This document shows, one piece after another, positions 6,762-15,147 of a DNA stretch of 20,390 nucleotides (position 1 is the first letter of the stretch; each line of letters begins with the position of its first letter). Source of the DNA: Neomoorella mulderi (GTDB lineage: Bacteria > Bacillota > DSM-521 > Neomoorellales > Neomoorellaceae); NCBI GenBank assembly GCA_011375465.1, contig DRZV01000055.1, forward strand, positions 1-20,390, given 5' to 3'. Under the pieces are notes generated by a model that was given only the letters and a program-made list of their open reading frames with translations, was not told where the DNA came from and did not search any database. Both the position numbers and the translations under genes were made by a program.

Positions 6762-7907
6762 ATGGTAAAACTGCTCAAGAAGATGCAGGAGGAAAAAGGC
6801 GCCGTCCTGGTCCTGGTGGCCGTTTCCCTGGTAGCCATCCTGGGCTTTCTGGCTCTGGTCAGCGACGGGGGCCTGCTCTACGCCACCCGTTCTAAATTGC
6901 AGAACGTGGCCGACGCCGCCGCCCTGGCCGGGGCCTGTCACCTACCCGACGAACCCCAGAAGGCCCGAGAGGCGGCCCTGGAGATAGCCAGGGCCAACGG
7001 GCTGCAGGACAGCCAAGTGGAGGTGCAGACCCCCTATAAGGGGGACGACCTGCGGATAATGGTGAGGTGCACCCAGGACGTGCCCCTGGCTTTCGGCAAT
7101 CTGATGATCGGCCGCCAGCAGCGCCAAGTGGCGGCCAGAGCCGTGGCCACCGTAGCGGCCAACCGGGTGTTCGATTACGCCCTCTTCTCTGATCACAATA
7201 TCAGGTTAAATGGGAGCCAGTACGTGGAGGGCAGCGCCCACAGCAACCGGGATGCCATCGCCAACGGGGCCCAGGAGATCACCGGGCGGCTGGAGGCGGT
7301 GGGCAGGGTCTGGACCAACGGTCATAATCAGAAGATAGGCGAGATTGTGGAGGGAGCACCCCATATACCCTTTCCCCAATATTCTCTGGACGATCTGGCA
7401 AAAAGGGCCACCAAGACCATCGAGGGAGATCTTCTCTACAACGGCGGGACAGTGGTTCTGGATGGGGGAATCTGGCATGTAAAGGGACAGGTGGTTTTCA
7501 ACGGCGTCACCATTACCGGCACCGGCACCATCATAGCCGAGGGGGACGTAATTTTTAACGGGGCTCGGCTCACCAGCTGTCTGGGCACCATCGCCAGCAG
7601 AGAAGGTTCGGTGATAATCAACGGCAACAAAGGTGACGTTAGGGCCACCGACGGCGAATCCGGACTGGCCATCTGGGGAGGGGGGAGTGGAGGCATTATT
7701 TTTAACGGAGGCAAAGCCCGGGTAGACGGGATCCTCTACGCCCCTCAGGGCACCGTCGTCTTCAACGGCTCCGACCATAAGGTTTACGGGTCTGTGGTGG
7801 CTAAAGGGGTGCTTATCATCAACGGCTCGGGACAGCAGTTTATCCATAACTCCGACCTGGTGGATAAGGTGGTCCCCATCAAGGATCAACCCCGGCTGGT
7901 GGAATAG
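6762..7907 (+). CDS. TadG-like protein with Asn-Gly repeat (beta-helix-like) C-terminal domain
   Basis: 381 residues. Residues 12-60 match the TadG N-terminal region: a membrane helix ('VLVLVAVSLVAILGFLALV') then 'SDGGLLYATRSKLQNVADAA' and 'ALAGA'. A small ferredoxin-like stretch follows to about 133. From about 145 to 360 the chain carries repeated hydrophobic-x-Asn-Gly turns, with Asn at 150, 168, 186, 227, 247, 266, 287, 315, 336 and 354, mostly 18-21 residues apart. That period fits a parallel beta-helix, so the exported part may be a rod or adhesin-like tip (inference). No von Willebrand A motif (DxSxS), common in other TadG proteins, is visible. It starts 30 bases after tadE. Confidence 0.85.
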   Translation: MVKLLKKMQEEKGAVLVLVAVSLVAILGFLALVSDGGLLYATRSKLQNVADAAALAGACHLPDEPQKAREAALEIARANGLQDSQVEVQTPYKGDDLRIMVRCTQDVPLAFGNLMIGRQQRQVAARAVATVAANRVFDYALFSDHNIRLNGSQYVEGSAHSNRDAIANGAQEITGRLEAVGRVWTNGHNQKIGEIVEGAPHIPFPQYSLDDLAKRATKTIEGDLLYNGGTVVLDGGIWHVKGQVVFNGVTITGTGTIIAEGDVIFNGARLTSCLGTIASREGSVIINGNKGDVRATDGESGLAIWGGGSGGIIFNGGKARVDGILYAPQGTVVFNGSDHKVYGSVVAKGVLIINGSGQQFIHNSDLVDKVVPIKDQPRLVE

Positions 7908-7933
7908 CCCTATACGGAGGTGGTTGACAGGCC

Positions 7934-8608
7934 ATGAGATCCCGTTTTTTCCTCCTTTTATCCCTCATCGCTGCTCTGGGCGCAGCTGTTTTCCTATTTT
8001 TGTTCCTGCAGCAGATCCACAACACCTATAAAAAGCAGGCCCGCTATACTACGGTTGTAACTGCGGCCATAGACGTCCCAGCCCGGCAGTTGCTGGTGCC
8101 CGCCATGCTGAAAGAACAGGACATGCCTGAAAACCTCGTCCACCCCCAAGCGGTCAGACGGATGGACGAAGCTGTGGGGAAGATTACTAAATATCCCCTC
8201 ACCGCCGGGGAGGTGGTGCTGAAGAGCAAGCTGGTCGCTGAAAAGGAAGAATTAAAAGAAGTTGCCTTTAACCTCAATGAAGGGGAACGGGCTATGACCG
8301 TAGGGGTGGACGCCGTGACCGGAGTGGGAGGAGCCATAAAGCCTGGAGATAGGGTAGATGTGTTGGGAGTGCTGGATTTGCCCGATGGAGGGTCTTTTCA
8401 GAGCGTAATAGCCACCAACGTCAGGGTACTGGCGGTGGGTGGGGGAGGTAAGCATTATGATAACGTAACCTTGGCGGTAAATCCCCAACAAGCCGCGGCC
8501 ATAAACCTGGCCTCCAGGAAAGGCTTCATAAGGCTGCTCCTGAGGAATCCTAAGGATACCCAGGATTTGGTGCTTCCCCCCATCACCGTCCAGGACCTCA
8601 GGAGATGA
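7934..8608 (+). CDS. cpaB: Flp pilus assembly protein CpaB/RcpC
   Basis: 224 residues with one N-terminal membrane helix ('FFLLLSLIAALGAAVFLFLF') and an extracytoplasmic SAF domain ('VTAAIDVPARQLLVPAMLKE', then 'KYPLTAGEVVLKSKL'), followed by the RcpC/CpaB domain with 'MTVGVDAVTGVGGAIKPGDR' and 'VDVLG'. In diderm bacteria CpaB helps the secretin channel; here, with no secretin gene nearby, it may bind peptidoglycan or stabilise the pilus base (inference). GGAGGTGG lies about ten bases before the ATG. The stop is 12 bases before the cpaE start. Confidence 0.88.
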   Translation: MRSRFFLLLSLIAALGAAVFLFLFLQQIHNTYKKQARYTTVVTAAIDVPARQLLVPAMLKEQDMPENLVHPQAVRRMDEAVGKITKYPLTAGEVVLKSKLVAEKEELKEVAFNLNEGERAMTVGVDAVTGVGGAIKPGDRVDVLGVLDLPDGGSFQSVIATNVRVLAVGGGGKHYDNVTLAVNPQQAAAINLASRKGFIRLLLRNPKDTQDLVLPPITVQDLRR

Positions 8609-8620
8609 AGGGGGATGAGC

Positions 8621-9811
8621 ATGAAAATAAGGGTATTAATAGTGGACGACATAGAGCACGTGCGGGAGGAGCTGAGGCGGCTGCTCTCCCTGGAAGATGA
8701 CATAGAAGTAATAGGGGAAGCCGCTGACGGCCTGGAGGCCCTTCAGCTCACAGAGAAGCTCTCTCCCCATATAGTCCTCATGGACGTGGGCCTGCCCAAG
8801 ATGGACGGCCTGGCAGCCACCGAGGTCATCGGCGAACGCTTCCTCAACACCGGGGTGGTAATCGTATCTATCCACGGAGAGCAGGAATACATCCGCAGGG
8901 CCATGGCTGCCGGGGCCGGGGAATATATCGTCAAGCCTTTTTCCGCCTACGAGCTCACGGAGGCGGTGAGGAGGGTATGGGAGCGCACCCAGAAGCTCCA
9001 GACCATGATCGCCAGCCGGATGGATACGCCGGTGCCGGAAGGGGAAGAGGGCGCCGGGCAAGGCCAGATGCTGCTCTTCACCGGCAGCAAGGGGGGTATC
9101 GGCAGGACCACCCTGGCCTGCAACCTGGCGGTGCTTCTGGCCCAGAGGGGAAAGAAGGTCTGCCTGGTGGACCTGGACATGACCAGCGGGGATGTGCCCT
9201 TCTTTTTCGGTCTGGAAAGGGGCCCTGGCCTGTCCGACCTGGCCTATGAAGAAGAGTGGACCCCTGAGGTGATAGAGGGATATCTGGTGGGCCATACCAC
9301 CGGGGTGAAGATCCTGAGGGCGGGGGAGGTTACCCCTGATCTATTCCTGCCCCAAGGGATGCTGAAGCAGGTGGTACAGTATCTGCGGAAGGCCTTTCAG
9401 TTTGTCCTGGTGGATCTGCCTCCCTTTATAGTCTCCCCTCTGGAAGAGGTGTTCCCGCTGGCGGACAAGATCTTCGTGGTAGGCCGAGGGGATCCTCCAG
9501 GGCTGCGGCGCCTGAAGATGGACGTGGACTTCCTGCAGCATCAGGGCTACCAGGGGGAGATCCTGCCGGTGGTCAACCAGATATGCGAGGACGGCTTTAA
9601 CCGGGATGTGGCGGAGAGGGCTTTGGGCAGGAAGCTGGCGGCCGTAATACCTGCGGACTTCAGATCCGGACGCCGGGCATTGAGAAGGGGAAGTCCTCTG
9701 GTTATGGAAGCCCGGGGCAGCCGTTTCACCCAGGCCCTGGAGAACTGGGCGGGAGCCCTGGTGGGAGAAGAGATCAAAAAGGGCTTCTGGGCCCGCCTCT
9801 TTGGACGGTAA
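8621..9811 (+). CDS. cpaE: CpaE/TadZ: receiver domain fused to MinD/ParA-like ATPase
   Basis: 396 residues. TadZ/CpaE localises the Tad machine in the cell. Residues 1-120 are a receiver with a full active site: Asp9-Asp10, phosphoacceptor Asp55 ('VLMDVGLPKMDG'), Ser83 and Lys105 ('EYIVKPFS'). CpaE receivers are often degenerate, so phosphorylation is plausible here. After a linker, residues 148-370 are a MinD-like ATPase with the deviant Walker A 'SKGGIGRTT' (signature Lys157 kept, P-loop Lys replaced by Arg162) and 'VCLVDLDMTSGD'. The start at 8621 is preferred because AAGGGGG lies six bases before it; ATG 8615 directly abuts that site. Confidence 0.92.
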   Translation: MKIRVLIVDDIEHVREELRRLLSLEDDIEVIGEAADGLEALQLTEKLSPHIVLMDVGLPKMDGLAATEVIGERFLNTGVVIVSIHGEQEYIRRAMAAGAGEYIVKPFSAYELTEAVRRVWERTQKLQTMIASRMDTPVPEGEEGAGQGQMLLFTGSKGGIGRTTLACNLAVLLAQRGKKVCLVDLDMTSGDVPFFFGLERGPGLSDLAYEEEWTPEVIEGYLVGHTTGVKILRAGEVTPDLFLPQGMLKQVVQYLRKAFQFVLVDLPPFIVSPLEEVFPLADKIFVVGRGDPPGLRRLKMDVDFLQHQGYQGEILPVVNQICEDGFNRDVAERALGRKLAAVIPADFRSGRRALRRGSPLVMEARGSRFTQALENWAGALVGEEIKKGFWARLFGR

Positions 9812-9841
9812 ACTTCTCAAGCGAGGTGATGGAAGTTGACC

Positions 9842-11167
9842 ATGTACGGAGGTTTCCCTTCCGGTCCCCGGGGTGAAGATAAACCCAGACCCCGACCCAG
9901 GGGGCCTTCCCTCACCGAGTTAAAGCTCCAGCTCCACAAGATGGTGGTGGAGGAGCTGGGGGAACGCCTCACCGGAGAGGCCTCCCTCTCCCCTGATGAG
10001 GTGACCCGCACCGCCAGGTCCCTCCTGGAAACCCTGGGACTGAGGCTGCCCCGACCGGAGCAGGAGCGCTTGCTGGAGGAGCTGAATCAGGAGATCCTGG
10101 GATACGGGCCTTTGACCCCCCTCCTGCAGGACCCCACCATCACCGAGATCATGGTGAACGGCCCCAAGCAGGTTTATATAGAGCGCAACGGCCTCTTAGA
10201 GAAGGTGGACATCTCCTTCAGGGACGAGGCCCACCTGCGGCAGATAATAGACCGCATAGTGGCTCCCTTGGGCCGCCGTATCGACGAAAGCTCCCCCTAT
10301 GTTGACGCCCGGCTACCCGACGGCTCCCGGGTGAACGCCGTCATACCGCCCCTCAGCCTGGTGGGGCCGGTGCTGACCATAAGGAAATTCTACTCCAATC
10401 CTTTCACCATGGAGGATCTCATCAATCTAGGCAGCCTCACCCCGGCCATGGCCCGCTTCCTGGAGGGGTGCGTGAAGGCCCGCCTGAACATCATCGTCTC
10501 CGGCGGGAGCGGCAACGGCAAGACCACCCTGCTGAACGTGCTCTCCTCCTTTATCCCTTCCAGCGAGCGCATCATAACCATAGAAGACGCGGCTGAACTG
10601 AAGCTCCAGCAGGAGCATGTGGTGAGGTTGGAGTACAGGCCCCCCAACATCGAGGGCAAGGGGGAGGTCACCATCCGGGACCTGGTGCGCAACGCCCTGC
10701 GCATGAGGCCGGACCGGATTATAGTGGGTGAGGTGAGGGGAGGGGAAGCCCTGGACATGCTCCAGGCTATGAACACCGGCCATGAGGGCAGCCTCTCCAC
10801 CGCCCACGCCAACTCTCCCCGGGAGCTCCTTTCCCGGCTGGAAACCATGGTGCTCATGGCAGGGATGGACCTGCCGGTGAGGGCCATAAGGGAGCAGATA
10901 GCTGCTGCCCTAGACATAATAGTACACACCGCCCGGCTGCGGGACGGGAGCCGGAAGATCACCCACATTGCAGAGGTGCAGGGCATGGAGGGGGACGTCA
11001 TTGTTCTGCAGGATCTCTATATATTCCGCCAAACCGGGATAGACAGGGAAGGCAAGGTCCAGGGGCAGTTCATCTGCACCGGCCTCCGTCCCCGCTGCGC
11101 GGATAAGCTTATGGCAGCCGGGGTGGAGCTGGACCATCGGATATTTGCTCCCAGCGAAAAATGGTAG
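9842..11167 (+). CDS. cpaF: Tad pilus assembly ATPase CpaF/TadA
   Basis: Type II/IV secretion ATPase that powers pilus extension, and probably retraction, from the cytoplasmic face. About 441 residues. Core motifs: 'LLQDPTITEIMVNGPKQVY' near 95-113, Walker A 'GGSGNGKTTLLN' at about 221-232, Asp box 'RIITIEDAAELKL', Walker B 'RPDRIIVGEVRGGEALDM' and His box 'GHEGSLSTAHANSPRELL'. These identify the CpaF branch rather than PilB/GspE. A TTG six bases upstream (9836) is better spaced from GAGGTGAT (9823-9830) and could be the true start. The gap to cpaE is about 25-30 bases. Confidence 0.94.
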   Translation: MYGGFPSGPRGEDKPRPRPRGPSLTELKLQLHKMVVEELGERLTGEASLSPDEVTRTARSLLETLGLRLPRPEQERLLEELNQEILGYGPLTPLLQDPTITEIMVNGPKQVYIERNGLLEKVDISFRDEAHLRQIIDRIVAPLGRRIDESSPYVDARLPDGSRVNAVIPPLSLVGPVLTIRKFYSNPFTMEDLINLGSLTPAMARFLEGCVKARLNIIVSGGSGNGKTTLLNVLSSFIPSSERIITIEDAAELKLQQEHVVRLEYRPPNIEGKGEVTIRDLVRNALRMRPDRIIVGEVRGGEALDMLQAMNTGHEGSLSTAHANSPRELLSRLETMVLMAGMDLPVRAIREQIAAALDIIVHTARLRDGSRKITHIAEVQGMEGDVIVLQDLYIFRQTGIDREGKVQGQFICTGLRPRCADKLMAAGVELDHRIFAPSEKW

Positions 11168-11177
11168 GGGTGAAAAA

Positions 11178-12152
11178 ATGTTGTCCTTCAGCCCCTCTTT
11201 AGGAGCCAGCGTCTGCCTCTTTTTTGCCCTCTTTTTTCTGGCCTGGGCCTGGGAGAGAAAGAGGGTAGAGGAGGCCCGCCTTTTGGAAAGGAGCTTAGAG
11301 GGGGCTTCCCCTTCCGAGGCTCCTCCCCAGCACAAGGCCACGGCCTCATGGCGGGAGGAATTGGGGCAGATGGTCCGCAAAATAGTGGACCACCTTCCCC
11401 AGGGGGAAAGGATTTTAAAAAAGCTGGAAGACATGCTCATCCAAGCCGATCTGGCCTTCAGGGCAGAAGAATACCTGGTTTTGACTGCGGCTTTTTTCCT
11501 GGCAGGGGGTCTCCTGGGTTACCTGCTCACGGGAAGCCCCATAGGGGTGATCCTGATGGCCCTCATCCTGGGCCCTGTCCCCATCTACCTGCTCCGTTTT
11601 CTCCTGGGCCAGCGGCTCCGGCGTTTCCAGCAGCAGCTGCCCGATGCCCTTACCCTGATGGCCAATGCCGTGAGGGCGGGTTTCGGTTTGTTCCAAGCCA
11701 TGGAGGTGGTAAGGAGGGAGATGTCCCCTCCCATAACCCAGGAATTTGCCCGGGTCCTTCTGGAACACAGCTTGGGCATGGATGCGGAGGTGGTGTTGAG
11801 ACGGCTGGGGGAACGCATACCCAATCCGGAGCTGGACCTGGCCATAACCGCCATCATAGTGCAGCGGAGGACCGGAGGCAATTTAGGGGAAATCCTGGAC
11901 AGCATAGCCGACACCATAAGGGAGCGTATGCGGCTGGCCGATGAGGTGAATATACTCACGGCTCAGGCCAGGATTTCCGCCTTAATATTGTCTCTGCTCC
12001 CCATAGGCCTGGGGCTGGTCATCTATTTTATCAATCCCCCGTACATCGTCCCTCTTTTCACCCATCCCCTGGGGAGGGCGCTTCTGGTTGCCGGCGTGGC
12101 AGGGGAAGTCCTGGGAAGCCTCTTCATGTTCAGGCTTATGGAGGTGGAGTAA
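11178..12152 (+). CDS. tadB: Tad pilus inner-membrane platform protein TadB
   Basis: 324 residues with a T2SSF domain. One N-terminal membrane helix ('ASVCLFFALFFLAWAW'), a cytoplasmic linker, two helices around 97-145, then the conserved 'FQQQLPDALTLMANAVRAGF' and 'VQRRTGGNLGEILDSIADTI' segments, and two helices at the C-terminus. TadB and TadC form the membrane platform that couples the CpaF ATPase to pilin insertion. ATG 11178 has AGGGGTGA upstream; an earlier in-frame TTG at 11145 lies inside cpaF and has no such site. GGAGGTGGAG at its end serves as the ribosome binding site for tadC. Confidence 0.92.
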   Translation: MLSFSPSLGASVCLFFALFFLAWAWERKRVEEARLLERSLEGASPSEAPPQHKATASWREELGQMVRKIVDHLPQGERILKKLEDMLIQADLAFRAEEYLVLTAAFFLAGGLLGYLLTGSPIGVILMALILGPVPIYLLRFLLGQRLRRFQQQLPDALTLMANAVRAGFGLFQAMEVVRREMSPPITQEFARVLLEHSLGMDAEVVLRRLGERIPNPELDLAITAIIVQRRTGGNLGEILDSIADTIRERMRLADEVNILTAQARISALILSLLPIGLGLVIYFINPPYIVPLFTHPLGRALLVAGVAGEVLGSLFMFRLMEVE

Positions 12153-12155
12153 GAC

Positions 12156-13073
12156 ATGGCCTTGGGTGCCGCCGTTCTCTCGGGAATAGCCATGATTTCC
12201 TTCATCCTCTGGCTCTATACTGCTAAACGGGAGGAAGAGGCAGCCTTGCAGAGAAAGATCTCAGAGGGGGAGCCCATTCCTCCGTGGTGGGCCAGGGAGG
12301 TGGATAGGCCCCTGGTCTACCGGCTGTTTAAGCCCTTTTTGGAGCGGTTCACCTCATTTTTAAACCGCTTTATACCCATAGGGCGGTATGGAGAGGGTTG
12401 GGAAGAAAGGCTCATGGCCGCTGGACTTGCCGGTAGCCTTACGGTGAGCGAATTCCTGGCCCTGAAGTTTCTGGGAGGCATGGCGGGGCTGTTTTTAGTC
12501 TTTTTCTTGCTGTTTTTCGGGCAGCTCTCCGGTCTGCTGGGCTTCTCCCTAGCCCTGCTTCTGCCCCTTCTGGGCTATACCCTGCCTGATTTTGTCATTG
12601 CCAGCGTTATCAACAACAGGAAGCGGTCAGTGCGCCGGCAGCTGCCCAACATGATAGATCTCTTGGCCATAAGCGTGGAGGCGGGAATGGGGTTTGAAGG
12701 GGCCCTGTCCCTGGTGAGCGAAAAGATGGGCAGCCCTTTGCCCCGGGAGATCCGCCGGGCCCTCAACGAAATAAGGATGGGAAGGCCCAGAGCGGAAGCC
12801 TTAAGGGATATGGCCCGGCGCCTGCAGGTAGAAGAAATCACCTCCTTTGTGGGCGCGGTGAATATGGCCGAAGAGCTCGGCACCCCCATGGCCCAGGTGC
12901 TCAAAATTCAATCCCACGAGATCCGCCGCCGGGTGCGGGCCCGGGCTGAGGAGGCCGCCCGTAAAGCTCCGATTAAAATGCTGTTCCCCCTGGTGATTTT
13001 CATCTTCCCTGCCCTCTTTATCATAATTCTGGGACCAGCCCTGATAAGGCTTATGGAGTCGGGCTTCTTTTAA
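12156..13073 (+). CDS. tadC: Tad pilus inner-membrane platform protein TadC
   Basis: 305 residues, second platform subunit with a T2SSF domain. N-terminal helix ('LSGIAMISFILWLYTA'), two long hydrophobic segments around 105-150, the conserved 'RRQLPNMIDLLAISVEAGMG' and 'FVGAVNMAEELGTPMAQVLK' segments, and a C-terminal helix rich in Phe/Ile ('LVIFIFPALFIIILGPALI'). It starts three bases after tadB and its stop is one base from the next start, so it is cotranscribed. The 'EELGTPMAQVL' form is typical of TadC and separates it from TadB ('RRTGGNLGEIL'). Confidence 0.92.
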   Translation: MALGAAVLSGIAMISFILWLYTAKREEEAALQRKISEGEPIPPWWAREVDRPLVYRLFKPFLERFTSFLNRFIPIGRYGEGWEERLMAAGLAGSLTVSEFLALKFLGGMAGLFLVFFLLFFGQLSGLLGFSLALLLPLLGYTLPDFVIASVINNRKRSVRRQLPNMIDLLAISVEAGMGFEGALSLVSEKMGSPLPREIRRALNEIRMGRPRAEALRDMARRLQVEEITSFVGAVNMAEELGTPMAQVLKIQSHEIRRRVRARAEEAARKAPIKMLFPLVIFIFPALFIIILGPALIRLMESGFF

Positions 13074-13074
13074 A

Positions 13075-13416
13075 ATGAAAAAGCTGTATAATTCCACAAA
13101 AAATACGGTTTTGGCCCATAGGCTTTACGAAGCCCGGAGCTTTTTCCAGCGACTGGTGGGGCTGCTGAGCAGGTCACCTCTGCAGCCAGGGGAGGCCCTG
13201 CTCCTGGAGCCCTGTTGCTGCATCCATACCTTTTTTATGGATTATCCCCTGGACGTGCTTTTTTACGACAAAGAGAAAAGGGTTGTAGCCATTTTTGCCG
13301 AGATGCCTCCCTGGAGGTGCACTCCCCTGGTGAGAAGGGCCCGGGGGGCCATAGAGTTCCCTCCTGGAACCCTCAAGACTGCTGGCACCGGGGTGGGAGA
13401 TAGGCTAAAATGGTAA
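13075..13416 (+). CDS. DUF192 family protein
   Basis: 113 residues matching DUF192: 'ARSFFQRLVGLLSRSPLQPG' at the start, 'CIHTFFMDYPLDVLFYDKEK' in the middle, and 'ARGAIEFPPGTLKTAGTGVG' at the end. The biochemical function of the family is unknown. It has no clear signal peptide here, and three consecutive cysteines (CCC, about 47-49) stand just before the conserved IHTFFM. One base separates it from tadC, so it is translated from the pilus transcript; a link to pilus function is inferred only from this position. Confidence 0.85.
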   Translation: MKKLYNSTKNTVLAHRLYEARSFFQRLVGLLSRSPLQPGEALLLEPCCCIHTFFMDYPLDVLFYDKEKRVVAIFAEMPPWRCTPLVRRARGAIEFPPGTLKTAGTGVGDRLKW

Positions 13417-13440
13417 TGTTAATATAAGGGGGGAAGAGGA

Positions 13441-15132
13441 ATGTCCTTAGTACACCTTACCATAGACGGCAAGAAAATAGCGGTGGCGCCGGGCACTACC
13501 ATATTGAAGGCAGCCCAGGAGGCCGGCATATTCATACCCACCCTATGTTATCTGGAAGGCATCAACGAGGTGGGGGCCTGCCACATGTGTTCGGTGGAGA
13601 TAGAGGGAGAAGAGGAGCCCCAGCCCGCCTGTATCACCCCGGTCAGGGAGGGCATGGTGGTGCATACCGACACGTCCAGGATAAGGAAGATGAGGGAGGC
13701 TCTTCAGATCCGGTTGCGGCTGGCCAAAGCCCAAGCCTTTTCAGCTAGGGATTTCAAGGTGGACCGCAGCGACAGCGCCATAATAAGGGATCCCAACAAG
13801 TGCATAGCCTGCCTGCGCTGCGAAAGCGTATGCCACAAGATGCAGACAGTGGGGGCTATTGCCCTGCAGCGGCTAGAAAACCGCATGGTGGTGGCCCCCA
13901 TCGGCAGCGACTCCTTGGCCGGAACCCCCTGCGTCCAGTGCGGTCAATGCACCCATGTCTGTCTGACGGGCGCCTTAGCGGAAAGGGATCAGACCGCAGA
14001 GCTGCTGGAACTCCTGGAGGATAAAGGCAAACACGTGGTGATCCAGACCTCCCCTGCCTCCCGGGTCTCTCTGGGGGAGATGTTCTTTTTATCCCCGGGG
14101 GAGGACGTGACGGGCAGGATGGTGGCTGCCTTGAGGAGATTGGGCTTTGCCAAAGTATTCGATACCACCCTGGGAGCAGACATCACCGCCATGGAAGAGG
14201 CCCGGGAGTTTCAGGATAAGCTCCAAAAGGGTCGGGGGCTTCCCCATTTCACCTCCTGCTGCGGGGCCTGGGTGCGTTTTGTGGAGCAGTTTTATCCCCA
14301 GCTGGTGGAAAATCTCTCCAGCTGTAAATCCCCCCAACAGATGCTGGGGGCCCTCATCAAGGCATATTACGCCCCCAGGCAGGGTCTAGACCCCGGTTCG
14401 GTGGTGGTGGTCTCCCTCACGCCCTGCACATCTAAGAAGGGGGAGGCCCTGCGGCTGAAGAATTCTGGACATAAGGACGTGGACCTGGTGCTGACCATGC
14501 GGGAAATGGGACGGCTCCTGAGGTCCAAGGATATAGACCTGGAGACCATGCCGGAAGAGGATTTTGATTCGCCCTTCGGCCCCGGTTCGGGGGGAGGGCA
14601 GATCTTCGGTGCCTCGGGAGGGGTAGCCACCAGCCTTCTGCGGACCCTGGGCTCTTGGGAAGGAGTACCCATTACGGAATTGAATTGGCGGGCCTGGGCA
14701 GGGGAGGATTTGATCCAGGAAGCTTTGGTGAACTTCAAAGGGAAAGAGATAAGGGCCCTGCGGGTGCAGACCCTGGGCAAGGCCCGCTTAATTTTGGACA
14801 AGCTGGCGTCTGGAGAATTGGGTGAGTATCACCTGGTGGAGGTCATGGCCTGTCCTGGAGGCTGTATAGGGGGTGGAGGGCAGCCCATACCCTCCACGCA
14901 GGAAAGGCTCGAGGCCAGGGCTGAGGCCCTGAAGGCCAGGGACGGGGGAAAAGCAGCCTGGCGCCTGGCTCAGGAAAACCCCCAGGTGCAGGAGATCTAC
15001 AGCCAGTTCCTGGAAAATCCAGGCAGCCCCAGGGCAAAGGAGCTCCTGCACACTTTCCATGCCTCCACGTCTCCCCGGCGGGAAGAGGCCCAGGCCCAGA
15101 AGAAGAGGGGATTTCTGTTTTTCGGCAGATAA
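13441..15132 (+). CDS. Stand-alone [FeFe]-hydrogenase, ferredoxin-domain type, variant motifs
   Basis: 563 residues; reversible H2 oxidation/proton reduction, probably cytoplasmic. Domains: N-terminal [2Fe-2S] (Cys36, 47, 50, 64); two [4Fe-4S] clusters (Cys121/124/127/131 and 164/167/170/174); H-cluster domain about 200-485; small-subunit-like tail ending 'AKELLHTFH'. H-cluster motifs are L1 'TSCCGAW' (273/274), L2 'TPCTSKKGEA' (Cys329) and L3 'EVMACPGGCIGGGGQP' (Cys471/475). L1 usually reads TSCCPGW and L2 MPC..K. The proton path residues known from Clostridium CpI appear kept: Cys273, Glu253, Ser293, Glu256. The His-ligated cluster normally between the [2Fe-2S] and ferredoxin domains is missing. 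No NADH-binding or maturase genes are in the window. GGGGGGAAGAGG precedes the ATG. Confidence 0.93.
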   Translation: MSLVHLTIDGKKIAVAPGTTILKAAQEAGIFIPTLCYLEGINEVGACHMCSVEIEGEEEPQPACITPVREGMVVHTDTSRIRKMREALQIRLRLAKAQAFSARDFKVDRSDSAIIRDPNKCIACLRCESVCHKMQTVGAIALQRLENRMVVAPIGSDSLAGTPCVQCGQCTHVCLTGALAERDQTAELLELLEDKGKHVVIQTSPASRVSLGEMFFLSPGEDVTGRMVAALRRLGFAKVFDTTLGADITAMEEAREFQDKLQKGRGLPHFTSCCGAWVRFVEQFYPQLVENLSSCKSPQQMLGALIKAYYAPRQGLDPGSVVVVSLTPCTSKKGEALRLKNSGHKDVDLVLTMREMGRLLRSKDIDLETMPEEDFDSPFGPGSGGGQIFGASGGVATSLLRTLGSWEGVPITELNWRAWAGEDLIQEALVNFKGKEIRALRVQTLGKARLILDKLASGELGEYHLVEVMACPGGCIGGGGQPIPSTQERLEARAEALKARDGGKAAWRLAQENPQVQEIYSQFLENPGSPRAKELLHTFHASTSPRREEAQAQKKRGFLFFGR

Positions 15133-15147
15133 ATGGGAGGGAAGCTC

